A stretch of DNA of 64,000 nucleotides from Apostichopus japonicus (taxonomy: Eukaryota; Echinodermata; Holothuroidea; Aspidochirotida; Stichopodidae). A model generated the notes under the pieces. That model ran no database searches and had not been told where the DNA came from. It saw only the letters and a list, made by a program, of their open reading frames with translations. The position numbers and the translations under genes are program-made. Each line of letters starts with the position of its first letter. Within the stretch, counting starts at the first letter, position 1. The stretch lies in contig NC_092571.1 of NCBI RefSeq assembly GCF_037975245.1, positions 27,542,564 through 27,606,563 of the forward strand. Reading direction: 5' to 3'. Below, in pieces: positions 11,421 through 21,428 of this stretch.

Positions 11421-12785
11421 ATGTGATCATTGCTTACGTACATCCGTATACTAACTACGCTGGAGTACCAGCGAAGGCATGTTGCGCGCTGCGACGTGAT
11501 AACAGCACACTTTTACTAGATACGGTACATACGATCGAATTGCAATAGAATGTTCTTGAGTATATTCATGAGTATATTTTGAATTATGTCTTTCTCGTCG
11601 CCGGTTGATGATGGTGATGTGTTGACACTTTAACGAAGTTGAGGTGTAGAAGACTTGAAGGAATCATTTGAAGGTATAGTATAATGTATTTATACCCCCC
11701 CCCAAACGGATTGGCTTGTATTACTTGGCCTAGCCTAACGTTAGGCTGTGTCTGTCTACAGACTTGGCAATTTCCAAACGTTAGGTCAACAGTATATATT
11801 GTGTTCGTAGCCCAGACTACCCCGTGCGTAGGCTAGGCCTAACTCTGCTGCACAAGATGGAGCGCGCTTTGCGTGTACGTTAGGCTACGGAGGTAAAAAG
11901 TTATGCTTGTGTTTGGCGTGGGATAAGTAATGTTGATGAAACTTGACCAGTCCTAGTCTCACATTTGTCAGTTTTCTGAACAAAGTTAAGAAAACTATTA
12001 AGAGGTCACTAAGGATAGGCCTAACTTAGTCCACTTCATACTAGCTTGCAGAAAATTGTTTTGGAAAACTTAGTTTGAGTGTCATATATTACTTACTATT
12101 ACAAATATAGTTGTGTCATATATTACAAATATAACTTAAATAAATGCTAGTATTGCCTGGGCCATATTGATCACATTTGTATAAATTAAATAGTTTCTCG
12201 TCCTAACTGTTCAGAAAAAGTGAGGGTGCAGGCAATTAACCTACAGAGAGTGCGACCAGAAGGGGAATTTCTGTGGTAAAAATTTGGGTAAATTGGTTGT
12301 TCAAATTTGAAAAATAAAAAAGGGAAGGGAAATTGACCCAGTGGGCAAAAGGATGCAGGCAGGACAAGAAACTACTTATTTATACCTCGCCTTAGTATTA
12401 CGAATTTTGATTTTTATTGGGGCTCACAATATTCATAAATTTATGATTTAAGTGTAAATCCTACGTCTGCAAAATTTTCACAAAATGGTACAGTAAGCGT
12501 ATCTGTAGTCCCGAGACTATGTGATAAGAAAGACAAGATTTTGACATGTAAAAATATGTCTCCTCATTCTATCATTTTCTTTTTCAGGTATAAATGAATT
12601 GAGTGATAAAACTTAAAGGGGCCTATGCTAAGGCTAGGCGTATGCCAAAAAAAATCACTACTTGATGAAGGTGCAACAATTTTTTTTAATGAATTCTCCC
12701 CTCCCTTATTGCTTTTTGGCACTGTTTTGATTTTGAAACTTTATGCTATTTTCTTTAAATGCTAGTTTTTTGTTGTTGTTATTTC
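11421..12785. other. Non-coding left arm of the CACTA element
   Basis: No exon could be assigned with confidence. A GAAG/GTATAG junction near 11673 could be a first-exon donor. The region is AT-rich and carries GCCTAGCCTAACGTTAGGCT-type short palindromic sequence near 11730. Confidence 0.4.
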
Positions 12786-13379
12786 AGAGAATGAGATAGA
12801 CAATGCTGCATTGTCCTTGTTGGATGAAGGTACTATAAAGGAGCTCATACCAAAGATTGGCACCATGATGACAGTTTTGAAGGGTTGGTGACAGAAGGTA
12901 CTTTAAAGAAACTAAATGGGATATACATTTTCAAGTGTCTCAGGGTTGTAGATGGCAACATTAGGACTTCTTTCTTTCACTTGAAACATGCCCATGGCAT
13001 TAATGCTCAACATAGGTCAAATATTATTTGTAGTCAGGAAAACTGTAAATTAAAATTTGGAACATGCTGTGGTTACAAAAGGCATCTGCTCACAAAACAT
13101 AGTTTGCCATCTGAACTAACAGTAAATGAAAACAATGTTCAAAATGAACTTGAACAATTGGAAGAAACTGAGAGTGGTGATGATGCATATTCATGCGGTG
13201 ACATAGAAGATAGAGATCTTGAAATTGACCAAAGTAATGACCCTGCTGCAATTTTCATTGAGAGATTGAAAGCCTCAAATATACCATCATCACTTGTACA
13301 GACCATTATTTGTGACACAAAAGTATTGATAGGCAATTTTGTTGATGATGTGGAGAAACATATATCAGACATTTTATAG
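12786..13379 (+). pseudogene. CACTA-borne gene, 5' exons: SAM-like segment and C2H2-type finger
   Basis: After a TTATTTCAG acceptor, 12787-12880 encodes ENEIDNAALSLLDEGTIKEL and more, which resembles a SAM-like segment common in marine invertebrate transposon proteins. From 12885 a second frame runs 164 codons to a stop at 13379. It contains a C-x4-C...H-x4-H finger-like array (CSQENC, then RHLLTKH) followed by an acidic linker and a helical stretch ending VEKHISDIL. Animal EnSpm transposases commonly begin with such fingers. The two parts are in different frames, and a LINE has landed immediately downstream, so the gene is broken. Confidence 0.5.
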
Positions 13380-13401
13380 TGATGAATGTTCTTACCTAAA
13401 A

Positions 13402-14031
13402 ATGTTCTTACCTAAAAACTGCCCAAAGTACATATGCCGAATTTGTAATACCCAGGGTCATAGAGAAGCAAGTTGCCCTTCTGTGGTATGCTTTAACTGT
13501 CAGGGACTCGGGCATAAGAGCTTTAATTGTCCGGAAAGAACAGAAGTAGGCGACGAATACAATAGCGATGAGACCGATGAACAAGTCAATCCCAAGACAA
13601 CCGCAGACAGATCTGAGCACACAATAGAGCATGACCAGGCTAATACAGATCTTAACAGAATGGACCCGCCCCAAAACATCCAACAAAAGACATCCTCAAT
13701 GGAACACAGCCGAGCAAACACAGACAAACAACAGGAACCAAAGACTGGTAAGAAAACTTGGCAAAAGGAACAAAAGGCAGCCACACCGACACAAAGAATA
13801 CCAGGAAGCAGGCAAAATGCAGAGGTTTCAGTCACTAATCAAACCAACAAGACAACAGAAAATCCACAACCCCCAAAAAGGCAAATGTCATCATGTGATG
13901 CAGAGCAGTTCATGACGGTCAAATACAAGAAGAAAACGCTAATCCCAAACCTGAGTAGAGCGAGGAATTTCAAACCAGGTGAGACCAAGGTGACACCAAG
14001 GGCTAATCCAACTGGAACTTTGCAGAAATGA
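13402..14031 (+). CDS. LINE ORF1, zinc-knuckle nucleic-acid-binding protein
   Basis: A 209-residue frame starting at the ATG inside the second ATGTTCTTACC copy; an upstream in-frame ATG at 13339 belongs to flanking transposon sequence. Two CCHC zinc knuckles (C-x2-C-x4-H-x4-C) lie at roughly residues 12-25 and 31-44: CRICNTQGHREASC and CFNCQGLGHKSFNC. The remainder is polar, rich in Gln, Asn, Lys and Thr, and predicted disordered. LINE ORF1 proteins coat the element's RNA. Its stop overlaps the ORF2 start as ATGA, suggesting coupled re-initiation. The N-terminus is probably truncated relative to a full-length element. Confidence 0.75.
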   Translation: MFLPKNCPKYICRICNTQGHREASCPSVVCFNCQGLGHKSFNCPERTEVGDEYNSDETDEQVNPKTTADRSEHTIEHDQANTDLNRMDPPQNIQQKTSSMEHSRANTDKQQEPKTGKKTWQKEQKAATPTQRIPGSRQNAEVSVTNQTNKTTENPQPPKRQMSSCDAEQFMTVKYKKKTLIPNLSRARNFKPGETKVTPRANPTGTLQK

Positions 14032-17000
14032 ACCTCATAACAAATATATTCATTTTGATGGCGTTACCAGTTACTACTGCGAAAGCTGACCGGAGAAAAA
14101 GTACCCCGAACGAACCGGAACATACTGATAAATTCAATGCTGTTATTTTAATTGAGCACAATATCTCATGTATGCATTACGACATTACATCATTTAATAA
14201 TCTCCCTAGACATGATGATTTATCTATTTTTCATCACAATAGTCGTAGTTTGAATCAAAATTTTAATGATATTACAACTTTTCTCTCTCTACTCAGAGAT
14301 GATTTCTCAATTATCGGATTTTCTGAAACTTGGCTAAATGACAGTATCTCACCTCTGATAAGCATTAATAATTTCACGTTAATAGAACAACATCGCAGCG
14401 ACCGAAGAGGAGGCGGGGTATGTTTATTTGTTCATAATACCCTGAGTTTCAAACATAGACCGGACCTGTCGATATTCAATCCGACGATTGAATCTATATT
14501 TGTTGAGATAACAACACCTAGTAGTAAAGAGAAATGTATTATTGGCGTAATCTATAGACCACCAAGTGGTTCGATAGATGATTTTAATGTTCATTTACAA
14601 TGTATTCTTAACGTCATAACGAATACCAAATTTAAATCCTATATCATGGGAGACTATAATATCGATCTAACCAACAAACACATATCCGCTAGTTTCTTAA
14701 ACACTATTTACGCATATGGATTCACACCAACAATTAGCAAGCCCACCCGTATTAGTAGTACTTCGGCCACATTAATTGATAATATCATCACCAATGTTAC
14801 CTCTACCATTACATCAGGAATTCTGACTACTGATCTAAGTGATCATTTACCCATTTTTATCAAAGTTCCCGCAAGAAAATATATACCAAAGAGCCCTATT
14901 CACGCTAGAAATTGTAATACCAATAATATAAGACGATTTGTATCAAGCATCAAAGAAAACAATTGGGACGATGTCCTCGATAAACATGACGTCAATGTTG
15001 CTTATGATATATTTTACAATATTGTAGATTCAACTTATAATGATTGCTTTCCATACCGTAAAATAACTAAAAGAGGTAAAAAGAAACATCCTTGGATCAC
15101 AAAGGGTATACTAACCTCTATTCAAAGGAAAAATAAATTGTTCAAACGTTACATTAAGAATTCGACAGAAAGTTATAAGACTTCTTATAATACCTATCGT
15201 AATAAGCTTAATCATGTTATTAGATTCTCTAAGAGATTATATTTTAATAACAAGTTTTATGATGCTAGAAATAATTCGAAGAATACCTGGAATATCATTA
15301 ATGAAATTCTTCATAATGACCGCAAAAAATCAACATATCCTGCTTCTTTCAAAAATGGCGATCAAGAGATTACCAATGACATCGATATTGCAAACGACTT
15401 CAATAACTTCTTTATCAATCTTGGTCCTTCATTGGCAGACAAGATTACGAGCAAAGGGACGCATAACGAGTTTATGCATAAAACTAGTCACAACAATTCG
15501 ATTTTTACATTTCCTGTATGTGAGGAGGAACTCCTTAACGTTGCGACTGCTTGTCTAAAACCTAATAAAGCAGCAGGATATGATGATTTTAAGCCAGGTA
15601 TCATTAAACACATTATTCCTTTAATTACTAAGCCTTTGACTCATATTTGTAACTTATCTTTTAATACTGGAACATTTCCAGATTCGTTGAAAATTGCAAA
15701 GGTTATTCCGATTTTTAAAAAGGGCGAAGCAGATTTATACGAAAATTATAGACCCATTTCATTGCTTTCATGTTTCTCGAAAATCATTGAAAGACTTATG
15801 TTTAATCGAATTTTTAATTTTCTTAACAAATATGACATTCTATGCAACCAACAATATGGCTTTCGACCACATCATTCTACTGAACTTGCACTGGCAGATG
15901 CCGTTGACAAATTGTACAGCAGTCTTGATAATAATAGATCTTGCTTGGGTGTGTTCCTAGATCTTTCCAAAGCATTCGACACTATTGATCATACCATTCT
16001 ACTTAGTAAATTACAACATTATGGCATCAGAGGAACAACGCTGAACTGGATCGATAGTTATATATCTAATCGGTATCAATATATCTCTTACAAAAACACT
16101 CATTCTCATCTTGCAGAAATTCAATGTGGTGTTCCACAAGGCTCAATTCTAGGCCCTTTACTGTTTATTATATATGTCAATGACATCTGCCACGTATCAG
16201 AAATCGCAAACATTACGTTATTTGCCGACGACACAAATATTTTTTTCGAATCAAATGAAAATGAAAATTTATTTCATATTAAAGTGTCTTCTGAATTGAA
16301 TAAATTTAACGACTGGTTTGCCTCTAATAAGCTATCGCTTAACATTGGTAAAACGAATTATATCGTTTTTAATACATCCCGAAATTTTAGCTGGGATAAA
16401 GATATTTTTATGGGAGGTAAAATTCTCAAAGAGGTATTTTCTAATAAATTCTTAGGTGTACATATTGATCATAAACTTTCATGGGGTGATCATATTTCCA
16501 TAGTATGCAAGAAAGTTGCAAAGAATATAGGAATATTATCGAAATTGAAACACTACCTGCCACAACACATATTAAAGACACTTTATCAAACTTTAGTGGT
16601 CCCACATTTTTCTTATTGCTCGATAATTTGGTCTGGTACACGTGATACTAATCTTAAGCCACTTATTATATTACAAAAGAAAGCTGTCCGCCACATATCA
16701 CATGCTGCACCACGTGATCACACCAACCTTCTATTCAAGGATCTGAATGTATTGAAAATTAATGACATAATACGTGTAAATCTTGCCACCTTCACTTATA
16801 AGGCTTGGAATGGACTCCTACCTAATGCATTTCATAATTATTTAATCAGTAATTCGGATATACATCACCACAACACAAGACATGCAAATCATGCGCATTA
16901 TCACAACACGAATACCTCAACAGGAATGTTAAGCCTCAGAAATCGAGCAATAAAAACCTGGAATTCTATTACTGACATTATTAAAAATAAATTATCGTGT

Positions 17001-17048
17001 AGGACATTTAGAAAATGTTATATTAAAGAAATAATTGCATCATATTAA
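14028..17048 (+). CDS. LINE ORF2, endonuclease-reverse transcriptase
   Basis: An uninterrupted 1006-codon frame. The N-terminal apurinic-type endonuclease has HHNSRSL (about residue 70), SETWL (98), RRGGGV (125), GDYNIDL (207) and SDHLP (270), which carry the metal-binding and catalytic Asn, Glu, Asp and His. The central reverse transcriptase has VIPIFKKG, NYRPISLL, YGFRPHHST, FLDLSKAFD (642), GVPQGSILGPLLF and the active-site FADD (731). A C-terminal domain follows. The enzyme nicks target DNA and primes reverse transcription of the element RNA in the nucleus. All key residues are present, so it may be recently active. Length is normal for CR1/L2-type ORF2. Confidence 0.95.
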   Translation: MNLITNIFILMALPVTTAKADRRKSTPNEPEHTDKFNAVILIEHNISCMHYDITSFNNLPRHDDLSIFHHNSRSLNQNFNDITTFLSLLRDDFSIIGFSETWLNDSISPLISINNFTLIEQHRSDRRGGGVCLFVHNTLSFKHRPDLSIFNPTIESIFVEITTPSSKEKCIIGVIYRPPSGSIDDFNVHLQCILNVITNTKFKSYIMGDYNIDLTNKHISASFLNTIYAYGFTPTISKPTRISSTSATLIDNIITNVTSTITSGILTTDLSDHLPIFIKVPARKYIPKSPIHARNCNTNNIRRFVSSIKENNWDDVLDKHDVNVAYDIFYNIVDSTYNDCFPYRKITKRGKKKHPWITKGILTSIQRKNKLFKRYIKNSTESYKTSYNTYRNKLNHVIRFSKRLYFNNKFYDARNNSKNTWNIINEILHNDRKKSTYPASFKNGDQEITNDIDIANDFNNFFINLGPSLADKITSKGTHNEFMHKTSHNNSIFTFPVCEEELLNVATACLKPNKAAGYDDFKPGIIKHIIPLITKPLTHICNLSFNTGTFPDSLKIAKVIPIFKKGEADLYENYRPISLLSCFSKIIERLMFNRIFNFLNKYDILCNQQYGFRPHHSTELALADAVDKLYSSLDNNRSCLGVFLDLSKAFDTIDHTILLSKLQHYGIRGTTLNWIDSYISNRYQYISYKNTHSHLAEIQCGVPQGSILGPLLFIIYVNDICHVSEIANITLFADDTNIFFESNENENLFHIKVSSELNKFNDWFASNKLSLNIGKTNYIVFNTSRNFSWDKDIFMGGKILKEVFSNKFLGVHIDHKLSWGDHISIVCKKVAKNIGILSKLKHYLPQHILKTLYQTLVVPHFSYCSIIWSGTRDTNLKPLIILQKKAVRHISHAAPRDHTNLLFKDLNVLKINDIIRVNLATFTYKAWNGLLPNAFHNYLISNSDIHHHNTRHANHAHYHNTNTSTGMLSLRNRAIKTWNSITDIIKNKLSCRTFRKCYIKEIIASY

Positions 17049-17210
17049 TTAAAATATCATATAATTGATTTATTGTCGAAACGCTTAATTTGATCTTTAA
17101 TTTTTTCTTCTCTTTTCTTTCTTCAGGGAGTCTTCTACATTGTTAAGCTATTGTATGCTTTATAGAAGACTTCCTTTCACCTTGTATATTTGCACGTGAA
17201 AAACAAAATA

Positions 17211-17232
17211 AATCAAATCAAATCAAATCAAA
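17211..17232. repeat. (AATCA)n 3' tail of the LINE
   Basis: Four to five units of AATCA directly follow the LINE 3' UTR. Simple-repeat tails instead of poly(A) are typical of CR1/L2-group elements and mark the 3' boundary of the insertion. Confidence 0.85.
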
Positions 17233-17556
17233 GAGAGTAAATAACCCATTTTATGTGCCAAGGAATTACAAAATTCTAGGTTTTATATTTAAATTTGGCC
17301 TCATACCCATTACAGGTACTGTGCTCCAATTTATGTACATGCAATGCTCTTTTGAGAAATGTTACATGTTCTTACGTAAAACACACCAACTGGAACAGGG
17401 AAAAGGCGATAAGTAACAGGGAAACTTATTTTAGCACTCCAAAACTGGATGAAAAGCTGTGGATGGCATTATTAAACCTTTGTTGAGAAAAATTACTCCA
17501 TAAAACTTAAGTACCCACCCACAAACACTGGTAATGTGATATGCTCTAATTCACAG

Positions 17557-17672
17557 ATCAAAAGAAGAACCTTGCATTCTTCATGCTACCAATAATACTA
17601 CAAGGTGTGAAGGGTAAAAGGGGCCATAGCTCGGCACAGCAATCCATGAAAAGCTTCATCACTGTTCAGCCG
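17557..17672 (+). pseudogene. CACTA-borne gene, internal exon
   Basis: A clean exon candidate: TTCACAG acceptor at 17556, GTAAGT donor at 17673, and one open phase encoding 38 residues (QKKNLAFFMLPIILQGVKGK... ending TVQP) after a 2-base split codon. It ends in phase 0, which matches the next candidate exon at 18958. It presumably belongs to the same gene as the exons at 12786-13379, now separated by the LINE. The function of this segment is not recognised beyond probable transposase context. Confidence 0.5.
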
Positions 17673-18957
17673 GTAAGTAGTTTATTCAAAAAGGTAAAAT
17701 TTGTTGGAATCATGCATGAATTAATGGATTTTGTGATCTTAATTTGGAATTGCTTCATGATCTGATTCCCATTGCAAATTAGGTATATATAATTTGACAG
17801 AGATCATGTAGTCAACTAGTAATAAACTTTATGTTATTTGTGTTTCACTTTCATGACCAACTTTTAAGAAACTTCTTTCACTTTCATGACCAACTTTTAA
17901 GAAACTTCTCCAGTTAGATGGTCTAAAAATTGTACACATCATCCTTTTTTGAGAGGGGAATAAACAGACAACAATTAATCATAGTTTCTCAACCCTGGGG
18001 TCATTGAGAACTATTTTCCTGGGTGTGGGGGGGGGGTCTGTGAGGGCAGATTGGTTAGCCAGGGTTGCCAGCCATCCTGGAAAATGGGAGCAGAACCTTG
18101 AAAATTAGTTTCCCTTTTTCCAGTCAGGGAAAGTTAGGGAATTTGAGAAAAATGCTTCAGAAATCAGGGAAAAGCTAGGGAATTTGATTGGCCCAAGAGA
18201 GCAGTCAGTCTCATATATTGGCTGTCCAAACAGTGCGAAGACATATCACACTAGAAATAGGTTGAACTAATCATCAGGGAATATTGAAAATTCATCAGGG
18301 AACTTTGTTGTCATGAAATGCTGGGAAACCTTCCCCTCCCACCCCCACCAAAAATTTATCATGTCCCACGCTCACCTACTGTATATAAGCTACATAATGG
18401 GGAAAAAAACGAGTGGTCAAAGCCAGCCAGGAGGCGGGGGCTCAATTTCCAATCCCAGCCGTGTCTGACCAAAACTGTTAGGCATGTTGATGTCTCGCTT
18501 GACCTTCACTGCAGAGTCTAAGTATTTGGTTGAGGAAAAACTAGTAAGATTACTGTAATGTATGAATGTTCAAAGTTGCTACATGAAATTAATACTAAAA
18601 TGGCATCATGACCAAAAGTTTATTCTGAATCTGTTTAAAGTTGCAAGGTCACTTATTTTATGAATGTGAATTTATGGCTATTATGAGAGAAAATATCTCA
18701 TGCTTCATGTGACGGAAATTCCACGTTCACATAATTTGTCTTCTCTGGAATCTGGTCAGAGATGATGTTAGCTGTGTGTGCTCAGCAGTTACATTCTTTC
18801 TTGTCCTGTCTAACTAAGGCTAGTACTACTTAGTAAAAAGGTGTCACGGTCATATTCTGCATTGCATTTTCTTTGATTTGAAATGTCCCTGTCACAGATA
18901 GGAATAAATTACAGTCACAATCAAAAATAAATGGTATCTCTTCTTTCATACCTGTAG
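17673..18957. other. Intron-like stretch inside the CACTA element, with a repeat-rich patch
   Basis: Lies between the exons ending at 17672 and starting at 18958. A short tandem duplication of CACTTTCATGACCAACTTTT occurs at 17846-17902. About 18000-18330 contains many CAGGGAA motifs and a G-run, and looks like an inserted miniature element whose ends I could not define. No gene. Confidence 0.45.
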
Positions 18958-19125
18958 GAGGATGTTGACATAGAAGAATACGCAAAGGACTATCGATGTG
19001 GACATGACGCCACAGCCCTTGAAGTGCAGAGGCACCCACCTAACACCATCCCAGGCCTATGTTATTCTCGAGAGACATGCTCTGCCACAACCATCCCTAC
19101 TGACAGAAATAGGTGTTTGCTTTAA
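18958..19125 (+). pseudogene. CACTA-borne gene, terminal exon
   Basis: Begins right after a polypyrimidine TTTCATACCTGTAG acceptor and is open for 55 codons to TAA. It reads EDVDIEEYAKDYRCGHDATA and onward. Its phase 0 start fits the phase 0 end of 17557-17672, giving a spliced join TVQP-EDVD. The product is not recognised; it is cysteine- and proline-containing and short. The joined exons are the best evidence that the transposon still carries part of a once-functional multi-exon gene. Confidence 0.45.
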
Positions 19126-21039
19126 AGGGTGTGAAGACTCGCGCAAAGAGAAACGTCTAATGCCGGTAATCTGACCTAGTTTCGAATGAGGTGTAACAGA
19201 AGTGTTAGGCACCACCATCGATCCCAGAAAATACACACAAAATTTGCTACCGTCGGTAATTAGACACTAGTATACAGTCAGTACATACAGCTGCGGTCAT
19301 TACCCACAGCAGTGTATAATCGATACAGCGATGGACATCTCAGGTCCAGCTAAAGATAAAAACGTATCACGTTTTATTACTGTACTGCCTGCATTATGTA
19401 GCGACACAAACAAAACGTCACTTGCAAGCAACAGAAAGTTAACTTTTTCAGATGGTTGCACACGGTTTGGGGCGAGTCTTCAATGCATAAGGCTGTGTAT
19501 ATTTTCGATAGTGAATTCCAGCGACATTGCAAGCTGACATGGAAGTTTCTTCCAACCTTCATATACGAATTCTTGGACGCAAACATTTCAAGCAGCATCA
19601 GAGATCTTATGGTATTTATTTCTTCCAAGCAATGACTTTTCAGTGTACTGGATAGTTTAATCTGTTTGTTACAGTTTTTCTTCAAACAAAAAGTTATGAC
19701 TTACTTCTTGGATCCGAACCTTGCTGCTATTACTCATTTCATTGGTTCAATAATTAAGTTGGTTTTTGTAACTTAAAATTCTTTTACTTCTTTGCATGTT
19801 ATCATTTTTCATAAACATGCACTGACTGTATATGTCTTTATGTGAAACTTTACTTAAATATGACTTGAAATGTTTGTATACGTTTGCTTATAAAATTCAT
19901 CTTATCATTTTTTTCGATAACATGTACACATTGATGTTGTTTGATCCTACTTATGACAGAGTTGAGGGTCTTTTTTAAGACAAATGTACAGATCTGACTA
20001 TTCTTGAGAAGGGAAGCAGGCAATCAAAAATTTACACTTTAACTACTAGGGCTAGATTTCAAACAGTTTTGTGATTGTCATGCTTTTTCATGCTGTATGC
20101 AATGTTTAACATTAAAATAAGTTTTATAAAGAGAACTGGTTAGGGATTCATATTTGATATGTGTGAAAATTCCTAGGTGCCTGTGAAATATACAATATTT
20201 GATATGTTTACTATGTGCATTGGCTTGAAGAACTAGGTAAACCTGCACCATCATTGACCTTTCCTTTTATTTTCTGTAAATTTCATATCATTATACTTAC
20301 AAATTGTGCTCAAATTCCAACAATTGAGACATTAAAGACATATGAGAGGTTTGTATGTGTGATACCATGTGTGTTCCATTCAAGTCAGTTTGCATTGTAT
20401 AGGTAATATGTTTAAAAATGACGAATATGTGTAGCTGCACAAGACTGCTTATGTTGGAATTTAGCCATTGATATATCATAAATAGTCCTCCTTTTAAACA
20501 TTGAGCCATATTTGTTTTCCACTACTAGTTATATCTATATAATTATTATGATATAATTATGAGGACTTGCCATTTCCTGTTGAACTTCTTGCTTCTGTGC
20601 TCAAATTTCTTAGCACGTAATGGAGTGTCTAGTGAAAACAATCACCTATAACTGCAAAAAAGGCTCAGCTGTAAACAACACTTGTTACAAATTGGTCAGT
20701 GGGCAAGAACCAAACAACGTTGTGCATGTTAAGGTTAATTTTATCCATGAAGAGAATAGATTGTAGTTTAATGATCAACTTGTATGTCAATATTCATGTT
20801 CCAAGTCCTAAAGCAAATTTGCAAAGCATACATTGATACATTTTCATGATGAACATATTGACACAATATGATATAAAGTAAGTTAATAGATTACTGCAAC
20901 CAACAATACCATGTTGCTAAATTCTGTGAAACCATTTTATGTGTTTTTAGTTCTAGTGAAGCTTTTTGAAGCTGTTTTCATAAATAAAATGAGAATTTAA
21001 TACTATTTTATGTGTTAATATTTTTAAACCCTAGTGTAC
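19126..21039. other. Non-coding right arm of the CACTA element
   Basis: AT-rich, with no open frame that resembles a protein. An ATG-led 68-codon frame at 19331 has no supporting context. AATAAA at about 20983 could serve as a polyadenylation signal for the resident gene. Confidence 0.4.
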
Positions 21040-21428
21040 ATTTCATTTCATTCATTCATCGACCAATGTTGGGTAACAAATTGCCCAATTTAACTGTATC
21101 AATCAACCAACATTGGGTAAAATCACTCAAATATAATTAGATTCATTAACCAATATTGGGTATCAAATTACCCAACTAATTGTAACAATCAACCAACATT
21201 GAGTAAAACAATCCAATACAATTTCATTCATTAACCAATCTTGGGCAAAAAATTGACCAACTAACTTTATGGATTAACCAATAATGGGTAAAATAATTTA
21301 CCCAACTACGTGGTAAATGCATTACCCAACTGCTGTTGGGCAAACTTTGCCCATTTTTTGAGCGGTTACATATGTACCCAGTGTTGGTTAAAAGTTGGTC
21401 AATATTTTTACCCAACTTTTTAAGAGTG
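21040..21428. repeat. Right terminal and subterminal repeats of the CACTA element
   Basis: An irregular tandem array, about 60-70 bases per unit, of ATTAACCAATNTTGGGTAAA-like motifs with repeated CCCAAC and TTGGGTAA boxes in both orientations, ending in TTTTTAAGAGTG. It mirrors the left end but is longer. These are presumed transposase-binding subterminal repeats. Confidence 0.8.

Larger units (their letters stand above)
13380..17232 (+). mobile_element. Nested LINE retrotransposon, ORF2 intact
   Basis: A non-LTR retrotransposon inserted inside the CACTA element. It has ORF1 with zinc knuckles, a complete ORF2, a short 3' UTR and a 3' tail of (AATCA)n at 17211-17232, with no poly(A). ORF2 motifs place it in the CR1/L2/Jockey group. 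The 5' edge is near 13380-13402, where ATGTTCTTACCTAAAA occurs twice in tandem. The zinc knuckles sit at the very start of ORF1, whereas related elements have a longer N-terminal part, so the copy is probably 5'-truncated. Clear flanking target duplications were not found. Confidence 0.85.
11228..21428. mobile_element. 10.2-kb CACTA (EnSpm/CMC)-type DNA transposon
   Basis: The segment starts CACTCTTAAAA and ends TTTTTAAGAGTG, an inverted terminal repeat of the CACT class. Both ends carry many subterminal GTTGGGTAA / TTGCCCAAC motifs, typical of animal EnSpm elements. CA is present on both sides (11226-11227 and 21429-21430). Two paralogous loci, about 48075-48100 and 57005-57025, show the uninterrupted target GACATGACATGTCATAG with a single CA, so this is a genuine insertion into the Ig-gene spacer. 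Inside are exons of a probable transposase gene and a nested LINE. Plant and animal members of this class encode one large transposase; here the gene is in pieces. Confidence 0.88.

Noticed and set aside
15214-16641. Smaller frames within the LINE ORF2 region
   Set aside because: Shadows of ORF2 in other frames.
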